DNA of 64,000 nt. It comes from Pseudomonas putida. Lineage in GTDB: Bacteria > Pseudomonadota > Gammaproteobacteria > Pseudomonadales > Pseudomonadaceae. The DNA is taken from contig NZ_JANHLC010000004.1 of the NCBI RefSeq assembly GCF_028682395.1, positions 186,001 to 250,000 of the forward strand. The letters are read 5' to 3'. The first letter of the stretch is position 1, and each line of letters begins with the position of its first letter. Positions 45,790 through 55,374 of the stretch are shown one piece after another. Below the pieces are notes generated by a model. It was not told where the DNA came from, searched no databases, and saw only the letters and a program-made list of their open reading frames with translations. Made by a program: the position numbers and the translations under genes.

Positions 45790-48435
45790 ATGCAAGACCT
45801 CGATCCCGTCGAAACCCAGGAATGGCTGGACGCCCTGGAATCGGTTCTCGACAAAGAAGGCGAAGACCGCGCTCATTACCTGATGACCCGTATGGGCGAA
45901 CTCGCGACCCGCAGCGGCTCGCAACTGCCCTACGCCATTACCACGCCTTACCGCAACACGATCCCCGTTACCCACGAAGCACGCATGCCTGGCGACCTGT
46001 TTATGGAACGCCGCATTCGCTCGCTGGTACGCTGGAACGCGATGGCCATGGTAATGCGTACGAACCTGAAAGATTCTGACCTGGGCGGTCACATCTCCAG
46101 CTTCGCTTCCAGTGCGACCCTGTACGACATCGGCTTCAACTATTTCTTCCAGGCCCCGACCGACGAGCACGGCGGCGACCTGATCTACTTCCAGGGCCAC
46201 ACCTCGCCAGGCGTCTATGCCCGCGCGTTCATGGAAGGCCGCATCAGCGAAGAGCAGATGAACAACTTCCGCCAGGAAGTCGACGGCCAGGGCCTCTCGT
46301 CCTATCCGCACCCGTGGCTGATGCCCGATTTCTGGCAGTTCCCAACCGTATCCATGGGTCTGGGCCCAATCCAGGCGATCTACCAGGCGCGCTTCATGAA
46401 GTACCTGGAAGCCCGTGGCTTCATTCCTGAAGGCAAGCAGAAAGTCTGGTGCTTCCTGGGCGACGGCGAGTGCGACGAGCCGGAATCCCTGGGCGCCATC
46501 TCCCTGGCTGGCCGCGAGAAGCTGGACAACCTGATCTTCGTCATCAACTGCAACCTGCAGCGCCTCGACGGCCCGGTTCGCGGCAACGGCAAGATCATCC
46601 AGGAACTCGAAGGCGTGTTCCGTGGTGCTCAGTGGAACGTGACCAAAGTCATCTGGGGCCGTTTCTGGGACCCACTGCTGGCCAAGGACGTCGACGGCAT
46701 CCTGCAACGTCGCATGGACGAAGTCATCGACGGCGAGTACCAGAACTACAAAGCCAAAGACGGCGCGTTCGTACGTGAACACTTCTTCAACTCGCCTGAA
46801 CTCAAGGCGATGGTTGCCGACCTGTCCGACGACGAGATCTGGAAACTCAACCGTGGCGGCCACGACCCGTACAAGGTCTATGCGGCGTACCACGAAGCGG
46901 TCAACCACAAGGAACAACCCACCGTCATCCTGGCCAAGACCATCAAGGGTTATGGCACCGGTGCCGGCGAAGCGAAGAACACCGCGCACAACACCAAGAA
47001 AGTCGATGTCGACAGCCTGAAGTTGTTCCGCGACCGCTTCGATATCCCGGTCAAGGACGAAGAACTGGAGAACCTGCCGTTCTTCAAACCAGAGCCAAAT
47101 AGCGCCGAAGCCCGCTACCTGAGCGAGCGTCGTACCGCACTGGGCGGTTTCGTACCGCAGCGCCGGGCACAGAGCTTCAGCGTTCCGACCCCGTCGCTCG
47201 ACACCCTCAAGGCGATCCTGGACGGCTCGGGCGACCGCGAGATTTCCACCACCATGGCCTTCGTGCGGATCCTCGCGCAGCTGGTCAAGGACAAGGACAT
47301 CGGCCCACGCATCGTGCCGATCATCCCGGACGAAGCCCGTACCTTCGGTATGGAAGGCATGTTCCGTCAGTTGGGCATCTACTCCTCCGTTGGCCAGCTC
47401 TACGAGCCGGTCGATAAAGACCAGGTGATGTTCTACAAGGAAGACAAGAAGGGCCAGATCCTCGAAGAGGGCATCAACGAAGCGGGCGCCATGAGCTCCT
47501 TCATTGCGGCCGGTACTTCGTACTCCAGCCACAACCAGCCGATGCTGCCGTTCTACATCTTCTACTCGATGTTCGGCTTCCAACGCATTGGCGACCTGGC
47601 CTGGGCGGCCGGCGACAGCCGTACCCGCGGCTTCCTGATCGGCGGGACCGCCGGGCGGACCACGCTCAACGGCGAAGGCCTGCAACACGAAGACGGTCAC
47701 AGCCACATCCTGGCGGCCACCATCCCGAACTGCCGCACCTTTGATCCTACCTACGGCTACGAGCTGGCGGTGATCATCCAGGACGGCATGAAGAAAATGA
47801 CCGAAGAGCAGCAGGACGTTTTCTACTACATCACCGTGATGAACGAGTCCTACCAGCAGCCAGCCATGCCGGCCGGTGTCGAGGACGGCATCATCAAGGG
47901 CATGTACCTGCTCGAGGAAGACACCAAGGAAGCGGCGCACCACGTCCAGCTGATGGGCTCCGGCACCATCCTGCGTGAAGTCCGTGAAGCGGCGAAGATC
48001 CTGCGTGAAGAGTTCAATGTTGGCGCCGACGTGTGGAGCGTTACCAGCTTCAACGAACTGCGTCGCGATGGCCTCGCCGTAGAGCGCAGCAACCGTCTGC
48101 ACCCGGGCCAGAAGCCTGCGCGCAGCTATGTCGAAGAGTGCCTGGCGGGCCGTAAGGGTCCGGTAATCGCCTCTACCGACTACATGAAACTGTTTGCCGA
48201 ACAAATTCGTCAGTGGGTACCGTCCAAGGAGTTCAAAGTCCTGGGCACCGACGGTTTCGGCCGTAGTGACAGCCGCAAGAAGCTGCGTCACTTCTTCGAA
48301 GTCGACCGTCACTTCGTGGTGTTGGCAGCCCTGGAAGCTTTGGCTGACCGAGGTGAAATCGAACCCAAGGTGGTAGCGGACGCTATCGTCAAGTTCGGGA
48401 TCAACCCGGAAAAACGCAACCCACTGGACTGCTGA
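45790..48435 (+). CDS. aceE: Pyruvate dehydrogenase E1 component (homodimeric)
   Basis: An 881-residue thiamine-diphosphate enzyme that decarboxylates pyruvate and acetylates the lipoyl groups of AceF. It begins MQDLDPVETQEWLDALESVLDKEG. The ThDP/Mg site is GDGECDEPESLGAI (about 224), continuing to the NCNLQRLDGPVRGNGKI segment. HEDGHSHIL and QGYELAVIIQDGMKKM-type segments mark the second domain. GGAG precedes the ATG. AceF follows after 11 bp, so the two form an operon. ThDP dependence links it loosely to thiC in the same window. It is likely controlled by the twin palindromes upstream. Confidence 0.98.
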   Translation: MQDLDPVETQEWLDALESVLDKEGEDRAHYLMTRMGELATRSGSQLPYAITTPYRNTIPVTHEARMPGDLFMERRIRSLVRWNAMAMVMRTNLKDSDLGGHISSFASSATLYDIGFNYFFQAPTDEHGGDLIYFQGHTSPGVYARAFMEGRISEEQMNNFRQEVDGQGLSSYPHPWLMPDFWQFPTVSMGLGPIQAIYQARFMKYLEARGFIPEGKQKVWCFLGDGECDEPESLGAISLAGREKLDNLIFVINCNLQRLDGPVRGNGKIIQELEGVFRGAQWNVTKVIWGRFWDPLLAKDVDGILQRRMDEVIDGEYQNYKAKDGAFVREHFFNSPELKAMVADLSDDEIWKLNRGGHDPYKVYAAYHEAVNHKEQPTVILAKTIKGYGTGAGEAKNTAHNTKKVDVDSLKLFRDRFDIPVKDEELENLPFFKPEPNSAEARYLSERRTALGGFVPQRRAQSFSVPTPSLDTLKAILDGSGDREISTTMAFVRILAQLVKDKDIGPRIVPIIPDEARTFGMEGMFRQLGIYSSVGQLYEPVDKDQVMFYKEDKKGQILEEGINEAGAMSSFIAAGTSYSSHNQPMLPFYIFYSMFGFQRIGDLAWAAGDSRTRGFLIGGTAGRTTLNGEGLQHEDGHSHILAATIPNCRTFDPTYGYELAVIIQDGMKKMTEEQQDVFYYITVMNESYQQPAMPAGVEDGIIKGMYLLEEDTKEAAHHVQLMGSGTILREVREAAKILREEFNVGADVWSVTSFNELRRDGLAVERSNRLHPGQKPARSYVEECLAGRKGPVIASTDYMKLFAEQIRQWVPSKEFKVLGTDGFGRSDSRKKLRHFFEVDRHFVVLAALEALADRGEIEPKVVADAIVKFGINPEKRNPLDC

Positions 48436-48446
48436 GGAGATTTGCT

Positions 48447-50081
48447 GTGAGCGAACTTATTCGCGTACCTGACATCGGCAGCGGTGAAGGTGAAGTAATT
48501 GAACTGTTTGTGAAGGTCGGCGACCGCGTTGAAGCCGACCAGAGCATCCTGACCCTGGAATCGGACAAGGCGAGCATGGAAATCCCTGCTCCCAAGGCCG
48601 GCGTGGTCAAAAGCCTGAAAGTGAAGCTGGGCGATCGCCTGAAAGAAGGCGACGAACTGCTGGAGCTGGAAATCGAAGGCGCCGCTGCTGCGGCTCCCGA
48701 GGCGGCGCCTGCCGCTGCCGCACCTGCCCAGGCTGAAAAGCCTGCCGTCGCCGAGGCCCCTGCGGCCGCGGCGGCTGCGCCAGCTGCGGCCACCGTCCAG
48801 GACATTCACGTCCCGGACATCGGCTCGTCGGGCAAGGCCAAGATCATCGAGCTGCTGGTCAAGGTCGGCGACACCGTTGAAGCCGACCAGTCGCTGATCA
48901 CCCTGGAATCGGACAAGGCCAGCATGGAAATCCCTTCGCCGGCTGCCGGCGTCGTGGAGAGCATTGCGGTCAAGCTCGAAGACGAAGTCGGCACTGGCGA
49001 TTTCATCCTCAAGCTCAAGGTCCAGGGCGCAGCACCTGCTGCCGCCCCGGCACCAGCGCCAGCCGCCCCGGCTCCGGCCGCCAAGGCTGAAGCCGCACCT
49101 GCGCCAGCCGCTAAAGCCGAGGCAGCACCCGCTCCGGCCCCGGTGGCAGCACCCGCGCCGAGCGGTGCCAAGGTCCACGCCGGCCCTGCCGTACGCCAGT
49201 TGGCCCGCGAATTCGGCGTCGAGCTGAACGCCGTGAGCCCGAGCGGCCCACACGGCCGCGTGCTCAAGGAAGACGTACAGGTTTACGTCAAATCCATGAT
49301 GCAGAAGGCCAAGGAAGCACCGGCTGCAGGCGCCACCGGCGGTGCCGGTATCCCGCCGATCCCGGTCGTGGATTTCAGCCGTTTCGGCGAAACCGAAGAA
49401 GTGCCGATGACCCGCCTGATGCAGATCGGCGCGTCGAGCCTGCACCGCAGCTGGCTGAACATCCCGCACGTTACGCAGTTCGACCAGGCCGACATCACCG
49501 ACCTGGAAGCTTTCCGCGTTGCGCAAAAAGCTGTTGCCGAGAAAGCGGGCGTCAAGCTGACCGTACTGCCACTGCTGCTCAAGTCCTGCGCGCACCTGCT
49601 CAAGGAACTGCCGGACTTCAACAGCTCCCTGGCACCCAGCGGCAAAGCGATTATCCGCAAGAAATACGTGCATATCGGTTTTGCGGTCGACACCCCTGAC
49701 GGCCTGCTGGTACCGGTCATCAAGAACGTCGACCAGAAGAGCCTGCTGCAACTGGCTGCCGAAGCCGCCGCACTGGCAGCCAAGGCCCGCGACAAGAAGC
49801 TCACCGCCGACGACATGCAAGGCGCCTGCTTCACCATTTCCAGCCTCGGGCATATTGGCGGCACTGGCTTCACGCCAATCGTCAACGCGCCGGAAGTGGC
49901 GATCCTGGGTGTCTCCAAGGCCACCATCCAGCCTGTGTGGGACGGCAAAGCCTTCCAGCCCAAGCTGATGCTGCCCCTGTCGCTGTCCTACGATCACCGT
50001 GTGATCAATGGCGCCGCCGCTGCACGCTTCACCAAACGTCTGAGCGAGCTGCTGGCGGACATTCGCACCATCCTGCTTTAA
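48447..50081 (+). CDS. aceF: Pyruvate dehydrogenase E2, dihydrolipoamide acetyltransferase
   Basis: A 544-residue E2 core protein. Two lipoyl domains are present, with lipoylated lysines Lys41 and Lys157, each in ESDKASMEIP, joined by Ala/Pro-rich flexible linkers of about 30–50 residues. The peripheral subunit-binding domain (HAGPAVRQLAREFGVELNAV, then SGPHGRVLKEDV) is near residue 250. The catalytic domain ends with SYDHRVINGAAAARF, the HRVxNG active site. The start is GTG with GGAGATTTGCT upstream. E3 (lpd) is not adjacent. A hairpin and a strong terminator follow. Confidence 0.98.
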   Translation: MSELIRVPDIGSGEGEVIELFVKVGDRVEADQSILTLESDKASMEIPAPKAGVVKSLKVKLGDRLKEGDELLELEIEGAAAAAPEAAPAAAAPAQAEKPAVAEAPAAAAAAPAAATVQDIHVPDIGSSGKAKIIELLVKVGDTVEADQSLITLESDKASMEIPSPAAGVVESIAVKLEDEVGTGDFILKLKVQGAAPAAAPAPAPAAPAPAAKAEAAPAPAAKAEAAPAPAPVAAPAPSGAKVHAGPAVRQLAREFGVELNAVSPSGPHGRVLKEDVQVYVKSMMQKAKEAPAAGATGGAGIPPIPVVDFSRFGETEEVPMTRLMQIGASSLHRSWLNIPHVTQFDQADITDLEAFRVAQKAVAEKAGVKLTVLPLLLKSCAHLLKELPDFNSSLAPSGKAIIRKKYVHIGFAVDTPDGLLVPVIKNVDQKSLLQLAAEAAALAAKARDKKLTADDMQGACFTISSLGHIGGTGFTPIVNAPEVAILGVSKATIQPVWDGKAFQPKLMLPLSLSYDHRVINGAAAARFTKRLSELLADIRTILL

Positions 50082-50087
50082 GCCTCA

Positions 50088-50115
50088 AGGGCCCTTCCTC
50101 AACGGGAAGGGCCCT
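50088..50115 (+). terminator. 11-bp perfect hairpin after aceF
   Basis: AGGGCCCTTCC (50088–50098) and GGAAGGGCCCT (50105–50115) are exact arms around TCAACG, starting 7 bp after the aceF stop. No long T-run follows. It probably protects the aceEF 3' end or acts together with the terminator 40 bp downstream. Confidence 0.7.
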
Positions 50116-50154
50116 GGCTTGCACTGTTTTCCGAGCGCCACGCTCGTACCTCAA

Positions 50155-50180
50155 CCCCGCCATTTGGCGGGGCTTTTTTT
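50155..50180 (+). terminator. Rho-independent terminator of aceEF
   Basis: CCCCGCC-ATTT-GGCGGGG followed by CTTTTTTT is a textbook intrinsic terminator for plus-strand transcription, about 75 bp after the aceF stop. Confidence 0.93.
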
Positions 50181-50577
50181 GCCCAAAAAAAATAGGTGTC
50201 TGGCCGCTCCTCCGGCCATAACATCAAAAGGCCATCAAACGCGAGAGCCAGGTCAAATAAACAGCAAAAAAAACCAGCTTTTCCGACGGATGAAACCCCC
50301 TTTCCTGGCGACGAAAAAAGCAGCACAACAGGAAAAATCGAGACTTTTCCAAACACTCATAAAAAATCAATAAATGGCCTGTATAGGCTGATATAGAGCC
50401 ATTAAGTAAAAAATAAAAATGCTACAGAGGATAAAAAAGCACGCCCCGCCGCCCACCTTGAAGGCACCTAGCCACTGTTGTACTTGTCAGCCTGGGCCGC
50501 ATCATGCAACCTTGCTCGACGCGCCCTTAAACAGGCTGTTCAGCGCGTGCGATCAGTACTCTTGAAGCGAGCCATCC
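50181..50577. promoter_or_regulatory. AT-rich region upstream of dipA
   Basis: About 400 bp without a credible gene, notably more AT-rich than its surroundings, especially 50330–50440. AATGGC (50373–50378) and GCCATT (50398–50403) form an inverted pair around a TATA-containing stretch. The short open frames here have poor composition and no homology that I recognise. It should contain the dipA promoter. Confidence 0.45.
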
Positions 50578-53268
50578 ATGAAAAGCCAACCCGATGCCGC
50601 CAACCGAATGGCGGCCGAGGTAGTGACGCAGTTACCGGTGCCTTCACGGCTCGGCATGCTGCGTTTCGAACGGCTGAATGAAGCCAGCTGGGCACTGCTG
50701 TTTCTCGATCCCGGTTGCGAGCGCCAATTCGGCCTGCCCGCCGTGGACCTCTGCGCCCTGGTCGACTCGCCCTATGCCAGCCTGATGGAGCCGCAGGCGC
50801 GCTATCAACTGCATGACCTGATCCAGCTACAGCTAAGTGCCAGCAACCATTACCTGGTGCGCTACACGCTGCACACTGCGCGAGGAGCGGTCTGCGTCCT
50901 GGAAATGGGCGAAGCCTACAAGCAACACAATCGCCACCTGCTGCGCGGCTACCTGCTGGTGGTCGATGGCCTGTTCAGCAACAATCCCTCGCCCCTGGGC
51001 GACCTGGAGTCCCAGAACAGCCGCCTGCAGATCGCCCTTGAGCTCAACCAACGCGCCCAGCAGGAACAGCTGCAGCACCTGGAGCGCGTCCGCGCCCAGC
51101 AAGACCTGATCCTGCGCCTGGCCCGCCAGCGCTACAGCCTGAACAACTCGCTGCAGGAAGCCGCCGAACTGATTACCCGCTGCGCGGTGGATATCTACGA
51201 TATCGACTGCGCCAGTATCTGGAACCTGGACCAGCAGATGCTGGTGCCCATCTCGGCCTTTTACCGCGCCGAACAAGAGCACCACCAGCCCGAAGCCATC
51301 GACGCCAGTGTGTTTCCCGACTACCTCGAAGCCTTGCATTCAAGCCGCGCCATCGATGCACAGAACGTGCAGCGCGACCCGCGCACCCGGGAGATGGCCG
51401 AAAGCCTGCTATCGCGCGATATCAACGCCATGCTCGACGCCAGTATCCGCATCGACGGCCAGGTAGTCGGCGTGCTGTGCCTGGAGCAATACAGCAAGAC
51501 TCGGGTCTGGCAGTCCGATGAAGTGGCCTTCGCCGGCGAGCTGGCCGACCAGTTCGCCCAGGTGATCAACAACCACAACCGGCGCACCGCCACCAGTGCC
51601 CTGCACCTGTTCCAGCGGGCGGTGGAGCAAAGCGCCAATGCCTTTTTGCTGGTCAACTGCGACGGCGTGGTGGAGTACGTCAACCCAAGCTTCACCGCCA
51701 TCACCCAGTACACCACCGAAGAAGTCCACGGCCACAAGCTCGCCGAGTTGCCAGCCCTGGAAAACCTCAATGAGCTGCTCTTCGAAGGGCCCTCGAATCT
51801 GGCCAAGAACAACAGCTGGCAGGGTGAATTCAAGAGCCGGCGCAAGAACCTGGAGCCGTACTGGGGCCAGCTGTCGATCTCCAAGGTCTATGGCGACAAC
51901 CGCGAGCTGACCCACTACATCGGCATCTACGAAGACATCACCCAGAGCAAGCTCGCCCAGCAGCGCATCGAACGCCTGGCCTACACCGACAACCTGACCA
52001 ATCTGGGCAACCGCCCGTCGTTTATCCGCAACCTCGACGAACGCTTTGCCCGCGACAGCGACACGCCGATCAGCCTGTTGCTGGTGGATATCGACAATTT
52101 CAAACGCATCAACGACAGCCTCGGCCACCAGACCGGTGACAAGCTGCTGATCAGCCTGGCCCGGCGCCTGCGCAACAGCCTGAGCCCCGGCGGCAGCCTC
52201 GCGCGCTTTGCCAGTAACGAATTCGCGGTATTGCTCGACGAGACCGACCTTGAAACCGGCCAGCAGGTCGCCAGCCAGTTGCTCGCGACCCTGGACAAGC
52301 CGATGTTCGTCGACAACCAGTTGATCAGCGTGACCGGCTCCGTGGGCCTGGCCTGCGCGCCCTTGCACGGACGCGACCCCCAGACCCTGATGCGCAACGC
52401 CGGCCTGGCGCTGCACAAGGCCAAGGCCAACGGCAAACATCAGGTCCAAGTGTTCACCGAAACCTTGAACGCCGAAGCCAGTTACAAGCTGTTCGTCGAG
52501 AACAACCTGCGCCGCGCCCTGACCCAGAACGAACTGGAAGTGTTCTACCAGCCCAAGCTGTGCCTGCGCAGTGGCCGGCTGCTCGGTATGGAAGCGCTGC
52601 TGCGCTGGAACCATCCGGAAAAGGGCATGATCCGCCCCGACCAATTTATCAGCGTGGCCGAGGAAACCGGCCTGATCATCCCCATCGGCAAATGGGTCGC
52701 GCGCCAAGCCTGTCGCATGAGCAAGACGTTGAGCGCCCAGGGCCTGGGCGATCTGCAGGTGGCAATCAACCTGTCGCCCAAGCAGTTCTCCGACCCGGAC
52801 CTGGTGGCCTCCATCGCCAGCATTCTCAAGGAAGAAGAGCTGCCGCCGTGCCTGCTCGAACTGGAACTGACCGAAGGCCTGCTACTCGAAGCCACCGGTG
52901 ACACCCACCAGCAGCTCGACCAGTTGAAAAAGCTCGGCGTGACCCTGGCCATGGATGACTTCGGCACCGGCTATTCGTCCCTGAGCTACCTGAAGAAATT
53001 CCCGATCGACATCATCAAGATCGACCGCAGCTTTATCCATGAAATCCCGGACAACCAGGACGACATGGAAATCACCTCGGCGGTGATCGCCATGGCCCAC
53101 AATCTCAAGCTCAAGGTCGTGGCCGAAGGCATCGAGACCGCCGAGCAGCTCGCCTTCCTGCGGCGCCAGCGCTGCGACGTCGGCCAGGGCTACCTGTTCG
53201 ACCGCCCAATCCCCGGCAGCGAGCTGATCGAGCAACTGCGTCGTTATCCGCGCGGGCCAATCGCCTGA
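50578..53268 (+). CDS. dipA: GAF-PAS-GGDEF-EAL c-di-GMP phosphodiesterase (DipA-like)
   Basis: An 896-residue cytosolic multidomain protein. In order: an N-terminal sensory segment (1–150), a GAF-like domain (about 160–325, ending [29 protein letters not shown]), a PAS domain with PAC (about 342–460), GGDEF (465–620) and EAL (about 645–890). The GGDEF signature is degenerate, ASNEF at 545–549, so cyclase activity is unlikely. The EAL domain is intact (EALLRW at 672–677, [17 protein letters not shown]), so c-di-GMP hydrolysis is expected. P. aeruginosa DipA (PA5017), from the same aceF–msrA context, promotes biofilm dispersion. No transmembrane helices. Confidence 0.93.
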   Translation: MKSQPDAANRMAAEVVTQLPVPSRLGMLRFERLNEASWALLFLDPGCERQFGLPAVDLCALVDSPYASLMEPQARYQLHDLIQLQLSASNHYLVRYTLHTARGAVCVLEMGEAYKQHNRHLLRGYLLVVDGLFSNNPSPLGDLESQNSRLQIALELNQRAQQEQLQHLERVRAQQDLILRLARQRYSLNNSLQEAAELITRCAVDIYDIDCASIWNLDQQMLVPISAFYRAEQEHHQPEAIDASVFPDYLEALHSSRAIDAQNVQRDPRTREMAESLLSRDINAMLDASIRIDGQVVGVLCLEQYSKTRVWQSDEVAFAGELADQFAQVINNHNRRTATSALHLFQRAVEQSANAFLLVNCDGVVEYVNPSFTAITQYTTEEVHGHKLAELPALENLNELLFEGPSNLAKNNSWQGEFKSRRKNLEPYWGQLSISKVYGDNRELTHYIGIYEDITQSKLAQQRIERLAYTDNLTNLGNRPSFIRNLDERFARDSDTPISLLLVDIDNFKRINDSLGHQTGDKLLISLARRLRNSLSPGGSLARFASNEFAVLLDETDLETGQQVASQLLATLDKPMFVDNQLISVTGSVGLACAPLHGRDPQTLMRNAGLALHKAKANGKHQVQVFTETLNAEASYKLFVENNLRRALTQNELEVFYQPKLCLRSGRLLGMEALLRWNHPEKGMIRPDQFISVAEETGLIIPIGKWVARQACRMSKTLSAQGLGDLQVAINLSPKQFSDPDLVASIASILKEEELPPCLLELELTEGLLLEATGDTHQQLDQLKKLGVTLAMDDFGTGYSSLSYLKKFPIDIIKIDRSFIHEIPDNQDDMEITSAVIAMAHNLKLKVVAEGIETAEQLAFLRRQRCDVGQGYLFDRPIPGSELIEQLRRYPRGPIA

Positions 53269-53336
53269 CAGACGCGCCACTCTCGGGCACACTGCGGGTC
53301 TACCGCTATTGCAACCTGACTGAGAGGACTAGAGAA

Positions 53337-53984
53337 ATGGTCTTGCGCTCGGAAATCCTGGTGAATAAAAACGTGCTACCTACCAAAGAACAGGCCCTGC
53401 CCGGCCGCGAAACCCCTATCGCCGTTCCCGCCGAACACTTCGTCAATGGCCACCCGCTGCTGGGCCCCTTCCCGGGCAACGTGCAGTTTGCGATCTTCGG
53501 CCTTGGCTGCTTCTGGGGTGCCGAGCGGCGCTTCTGGCAGCGCGAAGGCGTCTACAGCACATCTGTCGGCTACGCGGGCGGCTACACCCCGAACCCGACC
53601 TACGAAGAAGTCTGCTCGGGCCTGACCGGCCATAGCGAAGTGGTGTTGGTGGTCTACGAACCGGAGATCGTCAGCTACGACCAGTTGCTGGCCATGTTCT
53701 GGGAACTGCACAACCCGACGCAAGGCATGCGCCAGGGCAACGATATCGGTACCCAGTACCGCTCGGTGATATACGCCACGACCCCGGAGCAACTGGACGC
53801 AGCCAAGGCCAGCGAGAAGGTGTTCCAGGCAGAGCTGACCAAGGCCGGCCTGGGCGCCATCACCACGGAAATCGACGAAGCGCCGACCTACTACTACGCC
53901 GAGGCGTATCACCAGCAGTACCTGGCGAAAAATCCTGAAGGCTACTGCGGGATTGGCGGGACCGGCGTGGTCTGCCCCATCTAA
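53337..53984 (+). CDS. msrA: Peptide methionine (S)-S-oxide reductase
   Basis: A 215-residue MsrA that repairs S-methionine sulfoxide. The catalytic motif [13 protein letters not shown] has Cys58, with the conserved Phe-Trp pair. [28 protein letters not shown] and [22 protein letters not shown] are the other family signatures. The end [15 protein letters not shown] carries the resolving cysteines. The N-terminal 50 residues precede the core, as in the E. coli-type long MsrA. Cytosolic. GAGAGGACTAGAGAA precedes the ATG. It lies 68 bp downstream of dipA on the same strand. Confidence 0.97.
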   Translation: MVLRSEILVNKNVLPTKEQALPGRETPIAVPAEHFVNGHPLLGPFPGNVQFAIFGLGCFWGAERRFWQREGVYSTSVGYAGGYTPNPTYEEVCSGLTGHSEVVLVVYEPEIVSYDQLLAMFWELHNPTQGMRQGNDIGTQYRSVIYATTPEQLDAAKASEKVFQAELTKAGLGAITTEIDEAPTYYYAEAYHQQYLAKNPEGYCGIGGTGVVCPI

Positions 53985-53991
53985 AGCAGCC

Positions 53992-54028
53992 GCGGCAAGC
54001 TAACGCCCCATCACCGTCGGCTTGCCGC
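53992..54028. terminator. Bidirectional hairpin between msrA and rlmJ
   Basis: GCGGCAAGC (53992–54000) and GCTTGCCGC (54020–54028) are exact 9-bp arms with a 19-nt loop, filling the 50-bp gap between two convergent genes. There is no strong T-run. A termination role is suggested by position. Confidence 0.6.
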
Positions 54029-54034
54029 TTACGC

Positions 54035-54874
54035 CTATTGTTCCGCGATCAGCCAGTCCATCCGCCAGTCGCCCTGGGTCTGCCCCAGTTTCTGGGCCAG
54101 CCACGGCAGCAGCTCGCGCAACTCCTCCTCCAGGCCCCATGGCGGGTTGGCAATGGCCAGGCCCGAGCCATTCAGGCTTTGCGGTGTGTCCAGCGGATGC
54201 ACCAGCAGCTCCACACGTAGCAACTTCGGCGCCCCCGTACCGGCCAGGTCCTGGTAGAAGCGCTTGAGCGCGCGCTGGTCCTTGACCGGGTACCAGATCG
54301 CCGCCACCGTCTGGCGCATGCGACCAATCGCGTCCTTCAACGCGTGGGCGCAGCGCTGCATTTCATCGAGCTGCTCGAACGGCGGGTCGATCAGCATCAG
54401 GGCGCGCTTTTCGGCCACCGGGAGCAGCGCACGCGGCACATGCCAGCCTTCACCCAGGTGGACTGCAACACGCCGATCACCCTTCATGTTGTCCTTGAGC
54501 AAACGGCCGTCTTCAGGGTGTTTTTCGTTGAGCAGCACGCGTTCGCGCTCGCGGGTCAGGCGCCGCGCCAACTCGGGCGAGCCGGGGTAGTAGCGCAACT
54601 GGCCGTCAGGGTTCATGTCATGCAACACGCGCATGTAGTCGGCGGTCAGCGCCGGCAGCGTAGCGTCGTTCCAGAGCCGGGCGATCCCTTCGAGGTACTC
54701 GCCGGTCCGGTTGGCCTGATCGCCCTGCAGGTCATACAGGCCGATGCCCGCATGCGTGTCGAGATAGGCGAAAGGCTGTTCCTTGCGCGACATCAGGGCA
54801 ATCAGGCGGGTCAGTGTGAGGTGTTTGAACACATCGGCATGGTTGCCGGCGTGGAAGGCGTGACGGTAGTTCAT
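54035..54874 (-). CDS. rlmJ: 23S rRNA (adenine(2030)-N6)-methyltransferase
   Basis: A 279-residue SAM-dependent methyltransferase acting on A2030 of 23S rRNA. The N-terminus MNYRHAFHAGNHADVFKHLTLTRLI is diagnostic. FAYLDTHAGIGLYDLQGDQA is the SAM-binding region, and ALMLIDPPFEQLDE holds the catalytic DPPF motif. GSGLAIANPPWGLEEELRELLPWL near the end is also typical. CAGGAG lies seven bases before the ATG. It converges on msrA. Confidence 0.96.
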   Translation of the reverse strand: MNYRHAFHAGNHADVFKHLTLTRLIALMSRKEQPFAYLDTHAGIGLYDLQGDQANRTGEYLEGIARLWNDATLPALTADYMRVLHDMNPDGQLRYYPGSPELARRLTRERERVLLNEKHPEDGRLLKDNMKGDRRVAVHLGEGWHVPRALLPVAEKRALMLIDPPFEQLDEMQRCAHALKDAIGRMRQTVAAIWYPVKDQRALKRFYQDLAGTGAPKLLRVELLVHPLDTPQSLNGSGLAIANPPWGLEEELRELLPWLAQKLGQTQGDWRMDWLIAEQ

Positions 54875-54932
54875 GGCAACTCCTGCGAAGGCCTCGCAGT
54901 TTACCTTGTGCGACGCGCGACGTCAGGTTGCC

Positions 54933-54973
54933 GTGCCGGATGGCATGGGGGCCAATCCCCTGCCACCCGGCAC
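54933..54973. other. Interrupted hairpin downstream of the DUF1937 gene
   Basis: GTGCCGG/CCGGCAC, then TGGCA/TGCCA, then GGGG/CCCC stack into one stem with a single mismatch and a bulged T, around a GCCAAT loop. It starts 10 bp past the stop of the minus-strand DUF1937 gene and before rlmJ. It is probably the end of the eutH–DUF1937 transcript, though no U-run is present. Confidence 0.55.
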
Positions 54974-54982
54974 AGACAGCGC

Positions 54983-55339
54983 TTAGACGAACTCGGCCGA
55001 GACCTCGGACCACAGGCTGACGCGACGCCCCGAAGACTCGAAGACCTCGATCTCGCGCTTGATCCCGCCGCTCTCCTTCCAGCCCGGCAGATCGAGCACG
55101 ATCAGCTCATCCATCATCGCCATGTACAAGGCATCCACCGGCGCCCACAGCTTGCCGATAGCCGCGTTGTCCTTGCCTTCGAAGCACAGGTTGATCGGGT
55201 GGGACATGCTCACCTGGCTGAACACCGCGTGCCCGGCTTCCAGGATCCGCGCCGCGACCTGGTTGCACGCCAGGAAGCGTTGCTGGACCACATTCGCGTC
55301 GGCGTGGCTGTAGGGGCAGGCCAGGAAAATTTTGCGCAT
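54983..55339 (-). CDS. DUF1937 family protein (deoxyribosyltransferase-like fold)
   Basis: A 118-residue cytosolic protein. MRKIFLACPYSHADANVVQQRFLACNQVAARILEAGHAVFSQVSMSHPI and the later YMAMMDELIVLDLPGWKESGGIKREIEVFESSGR follow the pattern of DUF1937/nucleoside 2-deoxyribosyltransferase-like Rossmann proteins: an N-terminal β-strand, D-E and E-I helix motifs, and GWxxSxGxxxE. Catalytic activity is unproven. The start is one of two adjacent ATGs (55342/55339) after GAAGAGG. It lies 35 bp downstream of the eutH-like gene and is probably co-transcribed with it. A link to that gene's substrate is possible but not shown. Confidence 0.8.
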   Translation of the reverse strand: MRKIFLACPYSHADANVVQQRFLACNQVAARILEAGHAVFSQVSMSHPINLCFEGKDNAAIGKLWAPVDALYMAMMDELIVLDLPGWKESGGIKREIEVFESSGRRVSLWSEVSAEFV

Positions 55340-55374
55340 CATTACCTCTTCATCGTTCAACGGGGGAAAACCGC

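Noticed and set aside
45676..48312. 878-codon open frame antisense to aceE
   Set aside because: It mirrors the highly biased codons of aceE on the other strand; its protein is low-complexity Val/Asp/Gly/His-rich, with no ribosome-binding site and no known domains.
50119..50396. Small open frames after aceF
   Set aside because: They run through terminator hairpins and AT-rich promoter DNA, have poor composition and no good ribosome-binding site.
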